Shown here: positions 28,836 to 36,475 of the stretch, piece by piece
How the letters are laid out: the number at the start of each line of letters is the position of its first letter
How positions within the stretch are numbered: position 1 is the stretch's first letter
Origin: Paludibacteraceae bacterium
Lineage (GTDB): Bacteria; Bacteroidota; Bacteroidia; Bacteroidales; Paludibacteraceae
NCBI GenBank assembly: GCA_017558065.1
Contig: JAFYWK010000056.1
Span: 1 to 64,000, forward strand
Length of the DNA stretch: 64,000 nt
Direction: 5' to 3'
Notes under the pieces: model-generated
Seen by the model: only the letters and a program-made list of their open reading frames with translations
Told to the model about the DNA's origin: nothing
The model's database searches: none
Program-made: the position numbers and the translations under genes

Positions 28836-29771
28836 CTGCTAATACTTGCCCTGCCTCTGGCAGCGCGGGATTACACCCTCGTATGGGAAGACGACTTCAA
28901 CGCCCCTACCTTGGACACCGCCTATTGGAATGTGGACGATAACGCCCGCGGCGGAGGCAATGCCGAGATGCAGTACTACACCCCTCGCAATGTCACTATC
29001 GAACGTCATCCTGTATCGGGCGAGTCATGCCTCGTACTCAATGCCAAGCGCGAGGACTACCGCAATCGTCCTGCCACATCGGGTCGTGTCAATACCCAGG
29101 ACAAAGTCACCGTTTGCTATGGCAAGATAGAGGCGCGTATCGCTTTCCCTTACACAGGCAATGGCCTGTGGCCTGCGTTTTGGATGTTGGGCAACAACCT
29201 TGCTACCAACCTTGGCAATGACGATTCCATTGATCAGAAAAAGAAGCAGTTAGAAGCACAAGGGCGTGTTGTATGGCCTAAATGTGGCGAGATTGACATC
29301 GTAGAGATGGGACACAAAGATGGTATCGACAAGGGTGTATCCGACCGCTATTTCAATGGTGCAGCGCACTGGGGTGAGAGCTTCAACAATGGTAAGTACC
29401 CCAACGAAGCAGGCATGTGCGAAGCCCCTTATCCTGTACAAGGCGACTTCCACCTCTTCACTGTCATCTGGACAGAAGATAGTCTGGCTATGTACCTCGA
29501 CCAAGATCAATACCCAGAGGTGGCACCATATTTCGCCCTCTCATTGCGCGATAAGTCCATCAACAAAGCGGGTCATTACTTCAACCACCCCTTCTATATC
29601 GTACTCAACCTCGCAGTAGGCGGTTTCTTCCCTGGCTTACCGATGCACGAGAAGTACCCCGAGGTATATACTGCCGACCACGAGAACTTCCAACGCGTCA
29701 CTGCCCTCCCCGCCGATGGCACCCCCGCTAAAATGTACATTGATTATATACGAATTTATCAACAAAAATAA
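28800..29771 (+). CDS. Secreted GH16 beta-glucanase (second copy)
   Basis: The 323-residue GH16 enzyme is related to the preceding gene. YTLVWEDDFNAPTLDTAYWN and GGGNAEMQYYTPRN lead to the active-site motif CGEIDIVEMGHKDG with an intact ExDxxE. A 17-residue insert after WMLGNN (residues about 120-137) distinguishes it. It ends KMYIDYIRIYQQK without the C-terminal tail. The first 26 residues are almost the same as those of the 27702 gene because both come from the word array. The signal peptide is LLLILALPLAA. The start could also be ATG 28830. It is probably secreted and acts on beta-1,3-glucan. Confidence 0.9.
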   Translation: MLHHAKQLYTMLLLILALPLAARDYTLVWEDDFNAPTLDTAYWNVDDNARGGGNAEMQYYTPRNVTIERHPVSGESCLVLNAKREDYRNRPATSGRVNTQDKVTVCYGKIEARIAFPYTGNGLWPAFWMLGNNLATNLGNDDSIDQKKKQLEAQGRVVWPKCGEIDIVEMGHKDGIDKGVSDRYFNGAAHWGESFNNGKYPNEAGMCEAPYPVQGDFHLFTVIWTEDSLAMYLDQDQYPEVAPYFALSLRDKSINKAGHYFNHPFYIVLNLAVGGFFPGLPMHEKYPEVYTADHENFQRVTALPADGTPAKMYIDYIRIYQQK

Positions 29772-29772
29772 T

Positions 29773-29860
29773 AACGCGAAGCCACTCACGCAAAGCCACT
29801 TTACGCGTTAGCCATTTTCGCGAACAAAGTGAGCCACCAACGTGAGCGAAGCGAACAGAA
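29773..29860 (+). repeat. Degenerate words upstream of the symporter gene
   Basis: ACGCGAAGCCACTCACGCAA followed by related words (AGCCACTTTACGCGTTAGCC, GCGAACAAAGTGAGCCACC) fills the gap before the ATG at 29865. Confidence 0.5.
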
Positions 29861-29864
29861 GATT

Positions 29865-31301
29865 ATGAAACTCTCTATCAAAGAAAAACTCGGCTACAGC
29901 CTTGGTGATACCGCCTCACACTTTGTGTGGGACATGGTCAATTTCTGGTTAATATTCTACTATACCGATGTGCTCGGTATCAGTCCTGCATGGTCCACAG
30001 CCATCGCTATCCTCGGCACCATCATGGATGCCGTCATGGACCCTATCGTAGGTATTTGGGCAGACCGCACCAACACCCGCTGGGGCAAGTTCCGTCCGTT
30101 CTTGCTCTATGGTTGCATACCATTCGCACTATTTGTCTTCTTAGCATTCCTCGGTCCTGACCTCCAAGGCAATGCGCTCATTGCATATATTCTGCCAATG
30201 TTCATTGGCTTACGCATCATCTATGCGGTAGTCAATATCCCTTATTCTTCCTTGGGTGCAGTGATGACCAACGACTCCATCGAGCGTGCAGGACTCAACT
30301 CCTACCGCTTTGTGGCAGCCAACATCGGTCAGTTGCTTGTGTCGGGCTTCGCGCTCTATATCGTCTATTACCTCGGCTCACAAGCTACTGGCATGGACTA
30401 TTCCATCATGTCCGATGACAGTGCACGCAAACTCTTCATGGAAAACGGCGCAGGCAACACCGACCTCGTGCGCTCATCCTATATCATTGGTTTCAGATAC
30501 CTTGTGGCTATCTTTGGTGCAATAGGTGTGGTGCTCTTCCTCATCACTTTTGCCACCACCAAAGAGCGTATCGCTCCACCTAAGCGCCAAGAGACCGACC
30601 TCAAGCACGACTTCAAATACCTCTTCAAGAACCGCCCATGGGTAGTGTTGATGCTTGTTGGTATCGTGTCGTTCATCATGTTTGCTATTCAGAACATCTC
30701 GGCTACCTACTACTTCAAGTATTTCCTTGACGCTGAGTCCAAGAGCCAGATCTTCAATATCCTGGGTACGGTAGCCCTCATCATCGCTATTCCTACCACC
30801 AAACCATTGGTCAAGAAGTTCGGCGCTAAGCAGCTCTATATCGTCTGCTCACTGCTCTCTGGCCTCTTCTTCTGCTTGCTCTATTTCGCAGGCACCAATT
30901 TCGTACTCATCAATGTCTTCAACTGCTTAGGTAAGATTGCCTATGCGCCTGCTATCTCATTGCTCTGGACAATGCTTGCCGATGCAGCTGACTACGGCGA
31001 GTGGAAGTTCCAACGCCGTACCACAGGCCTCTGCCTCTCCGCAGCAGTCTTTGCACAGAAGATAGGCTGGTCCATCGGTGCTGCCCTCTTTGGTGCTATC
31101 ATGACAGCGGTTCATTTCGATGCTACCATGGGCTTGCAACAGATTCAGAACGACCCTACCATTATGACCAGTATCCACTGGCTCTTCGGTATCCTGCCGG
31201 GTGTACTCTATGCCTCATGTGCTATCCTGCTGGCATTCTACAACCTCGATACCCCAACCCTACAACAAATGAAATCCGATCTTGAAAATAGAAAAGAATA
31301 A
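29865..31301 (+). CDS. GPH-family (glycoside-pentoside-hexuronide:cation) sugar symporter
   Basis: This inner-membrane transporter of the MelB-type group in the MFS superfamily has about 12 helices. The hallmark N-terminus is KEKLGYSLGDTASHFVWDMV, followed by MDAVMDPIVGIWADRTNTRWGKFRP, which contains the cation-site aspartate. GEWKFQRRTTGLCLSAAVFAQ is the typical motif in the second half. The length is about 478 residues from ATG 29865; the GTG at 29829 is a less likely start. It lies between surface glucanases and a cytoplasmic phosphorylase, so it probably imports beta-1,3-gluco-oligosaccharides. Confidence 0.92.
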   Translation: MKLSIKEKLGYSLGDTASHFVWDMVNFWLIFYYTDVLGISPAWSTAIAILGTIMDAVMDPIVGIWADRTNTRWGKFRPFLLYGCIPFALFVFLAFLGPDLQGNALIAYILPMFIGLRIIYAVVNIPYSSLGAVMTNDSIERAGLNSYRFVAANIGQLLVSGFALYIVYYLGSQATGMDYSIMSDDSARKLFMENGAGNTDLVRSSYIIGFRYLVAIFGAIGVVLFLITFATTKERIAPPKRQETDLKHDFKYLFKNRPWVVLMLVGIVSFIMFAIQNISATYYFKYFLDAESKSQIFNILGTVALIIAIPTTKPLVKKFGAKQLYIVCSLLSGLFFCLLYFAGTNFVLINVFNCLGKIAYAPAISLLWTMLADAADYGEWKFQRRTTGLCLSAAVFAQKIGWSIGAALFGAIMTAVHFDATMGLQQIQNDPTIMTSIHWLFGILPGVLYASCAILLAFYNLDTPTLQQMKSDLENRKE

Positions 31302-31379
31302 TCCTCGGCAAGCGCAATGTTGGCGCGCGCAGTAAGTTGTTTAAGTTGTCTTTAAATAAAAAATAGATACACGTTGTTT

Positions 31380-34300
31380 ATGATGGTTAAAGGTCAATAC
31401 ATAGAAATAGATGGCGAACGCTTCTACTGCATTGAGAACTACAATCACATGCAGCCATTCTTCATATCGCTCGCCAGCGATACCGACCTTTGGATGTACA
31501 TCTCATCCACAGGCGGACTCACATGCGGTCGCCGCAACCCCGAGCAAGTGCTCTTCCCTTACTACACCGATGATAAGATCACCGAGAACTACGAGCAGAC
31601 GGGTCCTAAGACTATCCTCCGCGTACACACTGCCCAAGGTACCAGACTCTGGGAACCCTTCTCATCGCGTCAGATGGGTACCTACCACATCATTCGCTCC
31701 ATAGCTAAGTCGGTGACGGGCAACCGCCTCATCTTCATTGAGAAGAATATAGATTTGGGCTTCACCTTCTCCTATGAGTGGGCACCTGCTACGCATCTCG
31801 GTTGGGTACGCACTGCGCGCCTCTCCAACGAGACCGCCGCTCCTATCACCGTAGAAGTGCTGGACGGCTTGCAAAATGTCATGCCTTCGGGTGTAGAGCG
31901 TATCACGCAAAACACCTTCTCGACTTTGGTGGATGGCTATAAGCGTACCGAACATGTAGGCAATGGCATGGTGCTCTTCCGCATGGAAGCTATCCTCGTG
32001 GACCGCGCCGAACCCAGCGAATCCCTCCGCTGCAACTCCGTTTATACATTATTCCCGCCTTTAGCCTCTAACCTTTCGCCTTTAACCTATCTCACCTCCT
32101 CCGCTCAACTCGACACTTTCCGCCAAGGTGGTGATATCCAACTCGAACCCGAGTCCAAAGGTGTCCGCGGAGCCATCTTCGCCCATTTTACAACTACATT
32201 ACCTAGTAAAAACAACTCTACACAACGCTACACTACACTACACAACTCTACACCATGCACTTGGCACTTCATCTGCGATGTCATGCAAGACGCCGTCTCC
32301 GTGCGTCGCAACATGGCTTTCATGCAGCAAGCTAACGCTATTGAGCAACTGCAAACAGCCCTGCAAACCACCACCGCTAACCTACGCCAAATCGTAGCGC
32401 AGAACGATGGTGTTCAACACACAGCCGACGAGGCCAACGACGCGCGCCACTTTGCCAACACGCTCTTCAATACCATGCGCGGTGGCTTCTATTGCGATAG
32501 CTACCAGATATCTGGTCCCGCTTTCGCAGCGCATGTGGCGCTTTTCAACCGTGCGTTGGCAGACAAACATCATACTTTCCTCAGCGACCTGCCTGAGTCG
32601 ATCTCCTATGCCGAACTCGACCAAGCCGTGCAGGACCGTCAGGACCACCAACTCCATCGCCTATTCATGGAGTACCTACCGCTCACATTCTCGCGCCGTC
32701 ATGGCGACCCAAGCCGTCCATGGAACCTCTTCGATATCCGTGTGAAGGACGAGCAAGACCGCCATATCATCTCCTATCAAGGCAACTGGCGCGACATCTT
32801 CCAGAACTGGGAAGCCCTATCGCTCTCCTATCCAGATTTCACCAATAGCATCATCGCCAAGTTCCTCAATGCAACGACGGCCGATGGCTATAACCCATAC
32901 AAAGTGACCTCCGAAGGCATCGACTGGGAGGTCATCGAACCCGAGAACCCATGGTCGAATATCGGCTATTGGGGCGACCACCAGATCATCTATCTCTGTC
33001 GCCTACTCGAACTCAGTTACGCACACAACCCCGCAGCGCTTCGCCAGTTATTGGGCATGCGCGAGTTCGCGTTTGCCAATGTGCCTTATCGCTTCAAGTC
33101 CTATAGCGACATCGTACGCGATCCAAAGAATTCTATTCTTTTCGATCAAGCGGCTCACGAACATATTTTGTCGCAGTTATCCACCTACGGACAAGATGCT
33201 CGTTTGTTGATGGGTTATGACCAACAACCACTCTTGGTAACTTTCACCGAGAAGATTTTGGTTACACTGCTCACCAAACTCAGCAATTTCATTCCAGAGG
33301 CAGGTATATGGATGAATACCCTTCGCCCAGAGTGGAACGATGCGAATAATGCTTTGGTAGGTAATGGCGCATCTATGGTGACACTCTACTACATGCGTCG
33401 CTTTGTGTCATTCCTCATTCAACTCTATGATGGCGAAGCCCATTCTTCCTCGCCTCTCGCCTCATCGCCTATATCCAACACCTACGCCCTCTCCGAAGAG
33501 GTCGTACTCTTCCTCCGCAATATACTGACTGCTATGGTCAATCACTTGCCAGAGCAAGCAGACCAACCTATCTCCTTCACTGACCATACTCGCCGAACTT
33601 TCACCGACCAGATGGGTCGAGCAGGCGAGGCATACCGCAACGCGATCTATGCAGGTCACTCGGGCAAGAAAGTGGAGATGGACGCATCGCTCATCTGCCA
33701 GTTCCTCAATATGACACTCGATTTCATCGACCAGTCGATTGATGTCAACCAGCGCGAAGATGGTCTATATCATGCATATAATCTCGTGAAGTTCGACCGT
33801 GGCACCATCACCATCAGCCATCTCTACGAGATGCTCGAGGGTCAAGTGGCAGTCCTCTCTTCTCGCCGTTTGAATGCCGAGCAAGCAGCCGACTTGTTGG
33901 ACGCCATGCGCCAGTCCGCACTTTACCGCGAGGACCAACGCAGCTACATGCTCTATCCCGCACGCAAGCGCGCGTCCTTCTTAGATATGAACAATCTGCC
34001 TGCTGAAGCATTGTCTTTGCCAATCGTACAACGCCTCTTGGCAAATCACGCCACCGACATCCTCACGCAGGATTGTCAGGGTGGGGTACACTTCTCAGCA
34101 GACTTCAACAATGCCGACTTCCTCTTGCGCGCTATTCAGCGCTCGGCGTTGCAGATCACGGAAGAAGAAACCCAACAACTCCTTGACCTCTATGAGCAAC
34201 TATTTAATCATCATGCTTTCACAGGTCGCTCAGGCACTTTCTACAAGTACGAAGGTCTGGGCTGTATCTACTGGCACATGGTCAGCAAACTCCTCCTCGC

Positions 34301-34766
34301 CGTTGGTGAGTGTATTCAAGCCTATAACCAATATCCAATAGGCGGAACGCCGTCCCATAGCAGCAAAGCTGCGTCCGATCTAATCGCCCACTATAAGGCG
34401 ATTAGAGAAGGCATCGGCTCTCACAAGTCCCCTGCTGAATATGGTTCTTTCCCATTCGATGCGTATTCACATACGCCTTCCATGGCAGGTGTACAACAAC
34501 CAGGTATGACAGGACAAGTGAAAGAAGATATCATTTCACGTTTCATAGAATTGGGTGTACACGTGCAAGATGGGCAAATTCATTTCAATCCGATAATGCT
34601 TACGGATGCTGATTTTACGGATGGTGAATTGCGTTTCACATATTGTGGTACAGAGATTATTTATCGTAAGACTACCAATGGTGCTGGCCTTACGCTGACC
34701 GAAGAACAAAGTAAACATGTTTTTGCCCGCGATGGCGAAATCCAACAAATAGTAGTAGAATTATGA
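31380..34766 (+). CDS. Cytoplasmic GH94/GH149-clan phosphorylase (candidate beta-1,3-oligoglucan phosphorylase)
   Basis: The protein of about 1,128 residues has no signal peptide. The N-terminal beta-sandwich is recognised by FISLASDTDLWMYISSTGGLTCG and FTFSYEWAPATHLGWVRTARLSNET. The (alpha/alpha)6 barrel contains WSNIGYWGDHQIIYLCRLLEL and PEWNDANNALVGNG (about residues 650-663), whose Asp matches the catalytic Asp of GH94-type phosphorylases. The size and the laminarin-type context fit GH149 (beta-1,3-oligoglucan phosphorylase) better than classical GH94 of about 800 residues. Family membership and specificity remain inferred. Phosphorolysis would yield glucose 1-phosphate. Start candidates are ATG 31380 and 31383; the TTG at 31374 is less likely. 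Three stretches look inserted: word repeats at 32053-32100, 32208-32258 and 33441-33480, and a hairpin cluster at 34341-34404. The stop overlaps the GH30 start (ATGA). Confidence 0.75.
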   Translation: MMVKGQYIEIDGERFYCIENYNHMQPFFISLASDTDLWMYISSTGGLTCGRRNPEQVLFPYYTDDKITENYEQTGPKTILRVHTAQGTRLWEPFSSRQMGTYHIIRSIAKSVTGNRLIFIEKNIDLGFTFSYEWAPATHLGWVRTARLSNETAAPITVEVLDGLQNVMPSGVERITQNTFSTLVDGYKRTEHVGNGMVLFRMEAILVDRAEPSESLRCNSVYTLFPPLASNLSPLTYLTSSAQLDTFRQGGDIQLEPESKGVRGAIFAHFTTTLPSKNNSTQRYTTLHNSTPCTWHFICDVMQDAVSVRRNMAFMQQANAIEQLQTALQTTTANLRQIVAQNDGVQHTADEANDARHFANTLFNTMRGGFYCDSYQISGPAFAAHVALFNRALADKHHTFLSDLPESISYAELDQAVQDRQDHQLHRLFMEYLPLTFSRRHGDPSRPWNLFDIRVKDEQDRHIISYQGNWRDIFQNWEALSLSYPDFTNSIIAKFLNATTADGYNPYKVTSEGIDWEVIEPENPWSNIGYWGDHQIIYLCRLLELSYAHNPAALRQLLGMREFAFANVPYRFKSYSDIVRDPKNSILFDQAAHEHILSQLSTYGQDARLLMGYDQQPLLVTFTEKILVTLLTKLSNFIPEAGIWMNTLRPEWNDANNALVGNGASMVTLYYMRRFVSFLIQLYDGEAHSSSPLASSPISNTYALSEEVVLFLRNILTAMVNHLPEQADQPISFTDHTRRTFTDQMGRAGEAYRNAIYAGHSGKKVEMDASLICQFLNMTLDFIDQSIDVNQREDGLYHAYNLVKFDRGTITISHLYEMLEGQVAVLSSRRLNAEQAADLLDAMRQSALYREDQRSYMLYPARKRASFLDMNNLPAEALSLPIVQRLLANHATDILTQDCQGGVHFSADFNNADFLLRAIQRSALQITEEETQQLLDLYEQLFNHHAFTGRSGTFYKYEGLGCIYWHMVSKLLLAVGECIQAYNQYPIGGTPSHSSKAASDLIAHYKAIREGIGSHKSPAEYGSFPFDAYSHTPSMAGVQQPGMTGQVKEDIISRFIELGVHVQDGQIHFNPIMLTDADFTDGELRFTYCGTEIIYRKTTNGAGLTLTEEQSKHVFARDGEIQQIVVEL
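32053..32100 (+). repeat. Word-repeat array inside the phosphorylase gene
   Basis: CGCCTTTAGCCTCTAACC and CGCCTTTAACC words are in frame and encode PPLASNLSPLTYLTSS. The same words encode SNLSPLTS in GH3 (37618) and SNLSPFAS in GH81 (52083). Confidence 0.8.
32208..32258 (+). repeat. Decamer word array inside the phosphorylase gene
   Basis: ACAACTCTACACAACGCTAC, ACTACACTAC and ACAACTCTACACC are in frame and encode NNSTQRYTTLHNSTPCT. The words are the same as those of the intergenic arrays at 28727 and 49125. Confidence 0.85.
33441..33480 (+). repeat. Short word array inside the phosphorylase gene
   Basis: CCTCGCCTCTCGCCTCATCG followed by CCTATATCC encodes SSPLASSPISN, matching the pdxB array. 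Confidence 0.65.
34341..34404 (+). repeat. Cluster of three small hairpins within the phosphorylase coding sequence
   Basis: GGCG/CGCC (34341-34351), GCAGC/GCTGC (34360-34372) and TAATCGCC/GGCGATTA (34381-34404) follow one another and encode GGTPSHSSKAASDLIAHYKA. The pattern resembles the GC hairpins of the intergenic cassettes. Confidence 0.6.
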
Positions 34767-36400
34767 AAAGAACATTTTTATATGTAGCATGCGCAATATG
34801 CATGTCTTCTTGTGCAAAAGACATATCTTCCACACAAGTGTGGCTTACTTCTGCTGCGGGTGATAAGTTCGCAGAGCAGGAAAGTGTTATTTTCCATAAA
34901 GGAGAGGTGGATAACGCAGTTACCATTGATATCAATGAGAAGAAACAAACGATTGATGGCTATGGTGGTTCATTGACCGAATCTTCTGCTTTTGTATTGG
35001 CGTGTCTTACGGATGAGCAACGACAGAGCGTGTTGCATGAGTTGTTCTCAGAAGAGGGTGCTAATTTCTCCGTGGTGCGCACACAAATTGGTTCTTCGGA
35101 CTTCTCGGTTGAGGGCAAGTATGCGCTTACTGAGGTTGATGGTGATACTGCCATGCAGTTCTTCTCTCTTGATAGAGATAAGGAAGGGTTTAGCGTGGCT
35201 CAGTACCCACAGGTGAAGGATGAGCAATACGATCTCTACCATCTCATGAAGGATGTTTGGAATATTAAACAAACTCAATCGGACAAGACCTATCGCATTA
35301 TGGCAAGTCCATGGACAGCACCTGCGTGGATGAAGGACAACAAGAAGTACTACGAGCGTGAGAATGGTGTAGCAAGAGGTGGTGCGCTGTTGCCTCAATA
35401 CTACCAAGCATATGCTAATTACATTACTGAATATGTCAAGGCATGGCAGCAGGAGGGTGTGAATATATGGTCTGTTACACCAGTCAACGAACCTATGGGT
35501 AACGATGGTGGTTGGGAGAGTATGGATTTCTCTCCACAAGTGGAGACAGAGTTTATCAAAAACTATTTGGCGCCAACTCTCGCGCGTAATGGTTTGCAAG
35601 ATGTAGCCATCTATGGCTTTGATCAGAACATTTTCGAGATGCAACCTTATGCAGATGCCATTTATCAAGACTCGCTCGCTTGCCAATACACCACGGGTAT
35701 GGCAGTGCATTGGTATGGCAGCACCATTGGTTGCTTCCCAGAGACACTCGAAGAGGTACATGCTCAATATCCTAATAAGTCGATTTTCCATTCTGAGGGA
35801 TGTATTGATAACTTGGGCTGCCCACCATGGGATGGTGTGACAGAACCTGTTGGATTCCAAGAATCAGGATGGTTTAATAACGATGCTTTCTGGTGGAATA
35901 AGATTGCCACGGATTGGGCATATTCCACTCGTTGGGCGGGTGGTACGCACCCTAAGTATTCGCCAGTATTCCGATATGCGCAATATATTATTGATGGTAC
36001 CAACCACTGGTTGACGGGTTATTGCGATTGGAATATTGTTCTCGATTCTATTGGCGGACCTAACCATGTGAACAATTTTGCGGGAGCGCAGGTGATGATT
36101 GATAATGCAAATAATGTTGTTTATTACACGCCTTATTACTATGTGCTCAAACAGTTCTCTCGTTCGATGCGTCCTGGTGATGTCGCATTGCAGGTGCATT
36201 ATCCAAGCACGATGAAGACGGGTGTGGATTGTGAGACGCAAGACATTTTCCTCTGTGCAGTAGAGAAGACCGATGATTCATATGCTATTAATATCCTCAA
36301 CATGGGTCCTGCCACTACTTTGCCTATCCAGTTAGGCGATTACTATGCGCAGATCGAACTTCCAGCATCTTCTGTTAAAACCATTATTGTCACCCTCTAA
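34763..36400 (+). CDS. GH30 glycoside hydrolase lipoprotein (beta-glucosidase or beta-1,6-glucanase)
   Basis: The 545-residue protein has a lipoprotein signal (AICMSSCAKD). The GH30 TIM barrel has IDGYGGSLTESSAFVLACL, MASPWTAPAWMKDN, the acid/base glutamate in WSVTPVNEPMGNDGG and the nucleophile glutamate in IFHSEGCIDNLG. A C-terminal beta domain follows (AVEKTDDSYAINILNMGPA). This arrangement fits GH30 subfamilies 1-3, which include beta-1,6-glucanases used on branched beta-1,3-glucans. Its start overlaps the phosphorylase stop. No C-terminal sorting tail is present. Confidence 0.88.
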   Translation: MKRTFLYVACAICMSSCAKDISSTQVWLTSAAGDKFAEQESVIFHKGEVDNAVTIDINEKKQTIDGYGGSLTESSAFVLACLTDEQRQSVLHELFSEEGANFSVVRTQIGSSDFSVEGKYALTEVDGDTAMQFFSLDRDKEGFSVAQYPQVKDEQYDLYHLMKDVWNIKQTQSDKTYRIMASPWTAPAWMKDNKKYYERENGVARGGALLPQYYQAYANYITEYVKAWQQEGVNIWSVTPVNEPMGNDGGWESMDFSPQVETEFIKNYLAPTLARNGLQDVAIYGFDQNIFEMQPYADAIYQDSLACQYTTGMAVHWYGSTIGCFPETLEEVHAQYPNKSIFHSEGCIDNLGCPPWDGVTEPVGFQESGWFNNDAFWWNKIATDWAYSTRWAGGTHPKYSPVFRYAQYIIDGTNHWLTGYCDWNIVLDSIGGPNHVNNFAGAQVMIDNANNVVYYTPYYYVLKQFSRSMRPGDVALQVHYPSTMKTGVDCETQDIFLCAVEKTDDSYAINILNMGPATTLPIQLGDYYAQIELPASSVKTIIVTL

Positions 36401-36475
36401 ACAACACTCCACCACTCTAAACAACTCTACACCACTCTAAACAACACTCCACCACTCTAAACAACACTAAACAAT
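36393..36475 (+). repeat. Decamer word array between GH30 and GH3
   Basis: CTCTAAACAA, CACTCCACCA and CTCTACACCA alternate in 10-bp units over about 80 bp. They include the GH30 stop (36398-36400) and end at the GH3 ATG. Confidence 0.9.

Noticed and set aside
31380-34766. Classical cellobiose phosphorylase (GH94)
   Set aside because: The length (about 1,130 versus about 800 residues) and the beta-1,3-glucan context fit poorly. A GH94/GH149-clan enzyme is claimed instead.
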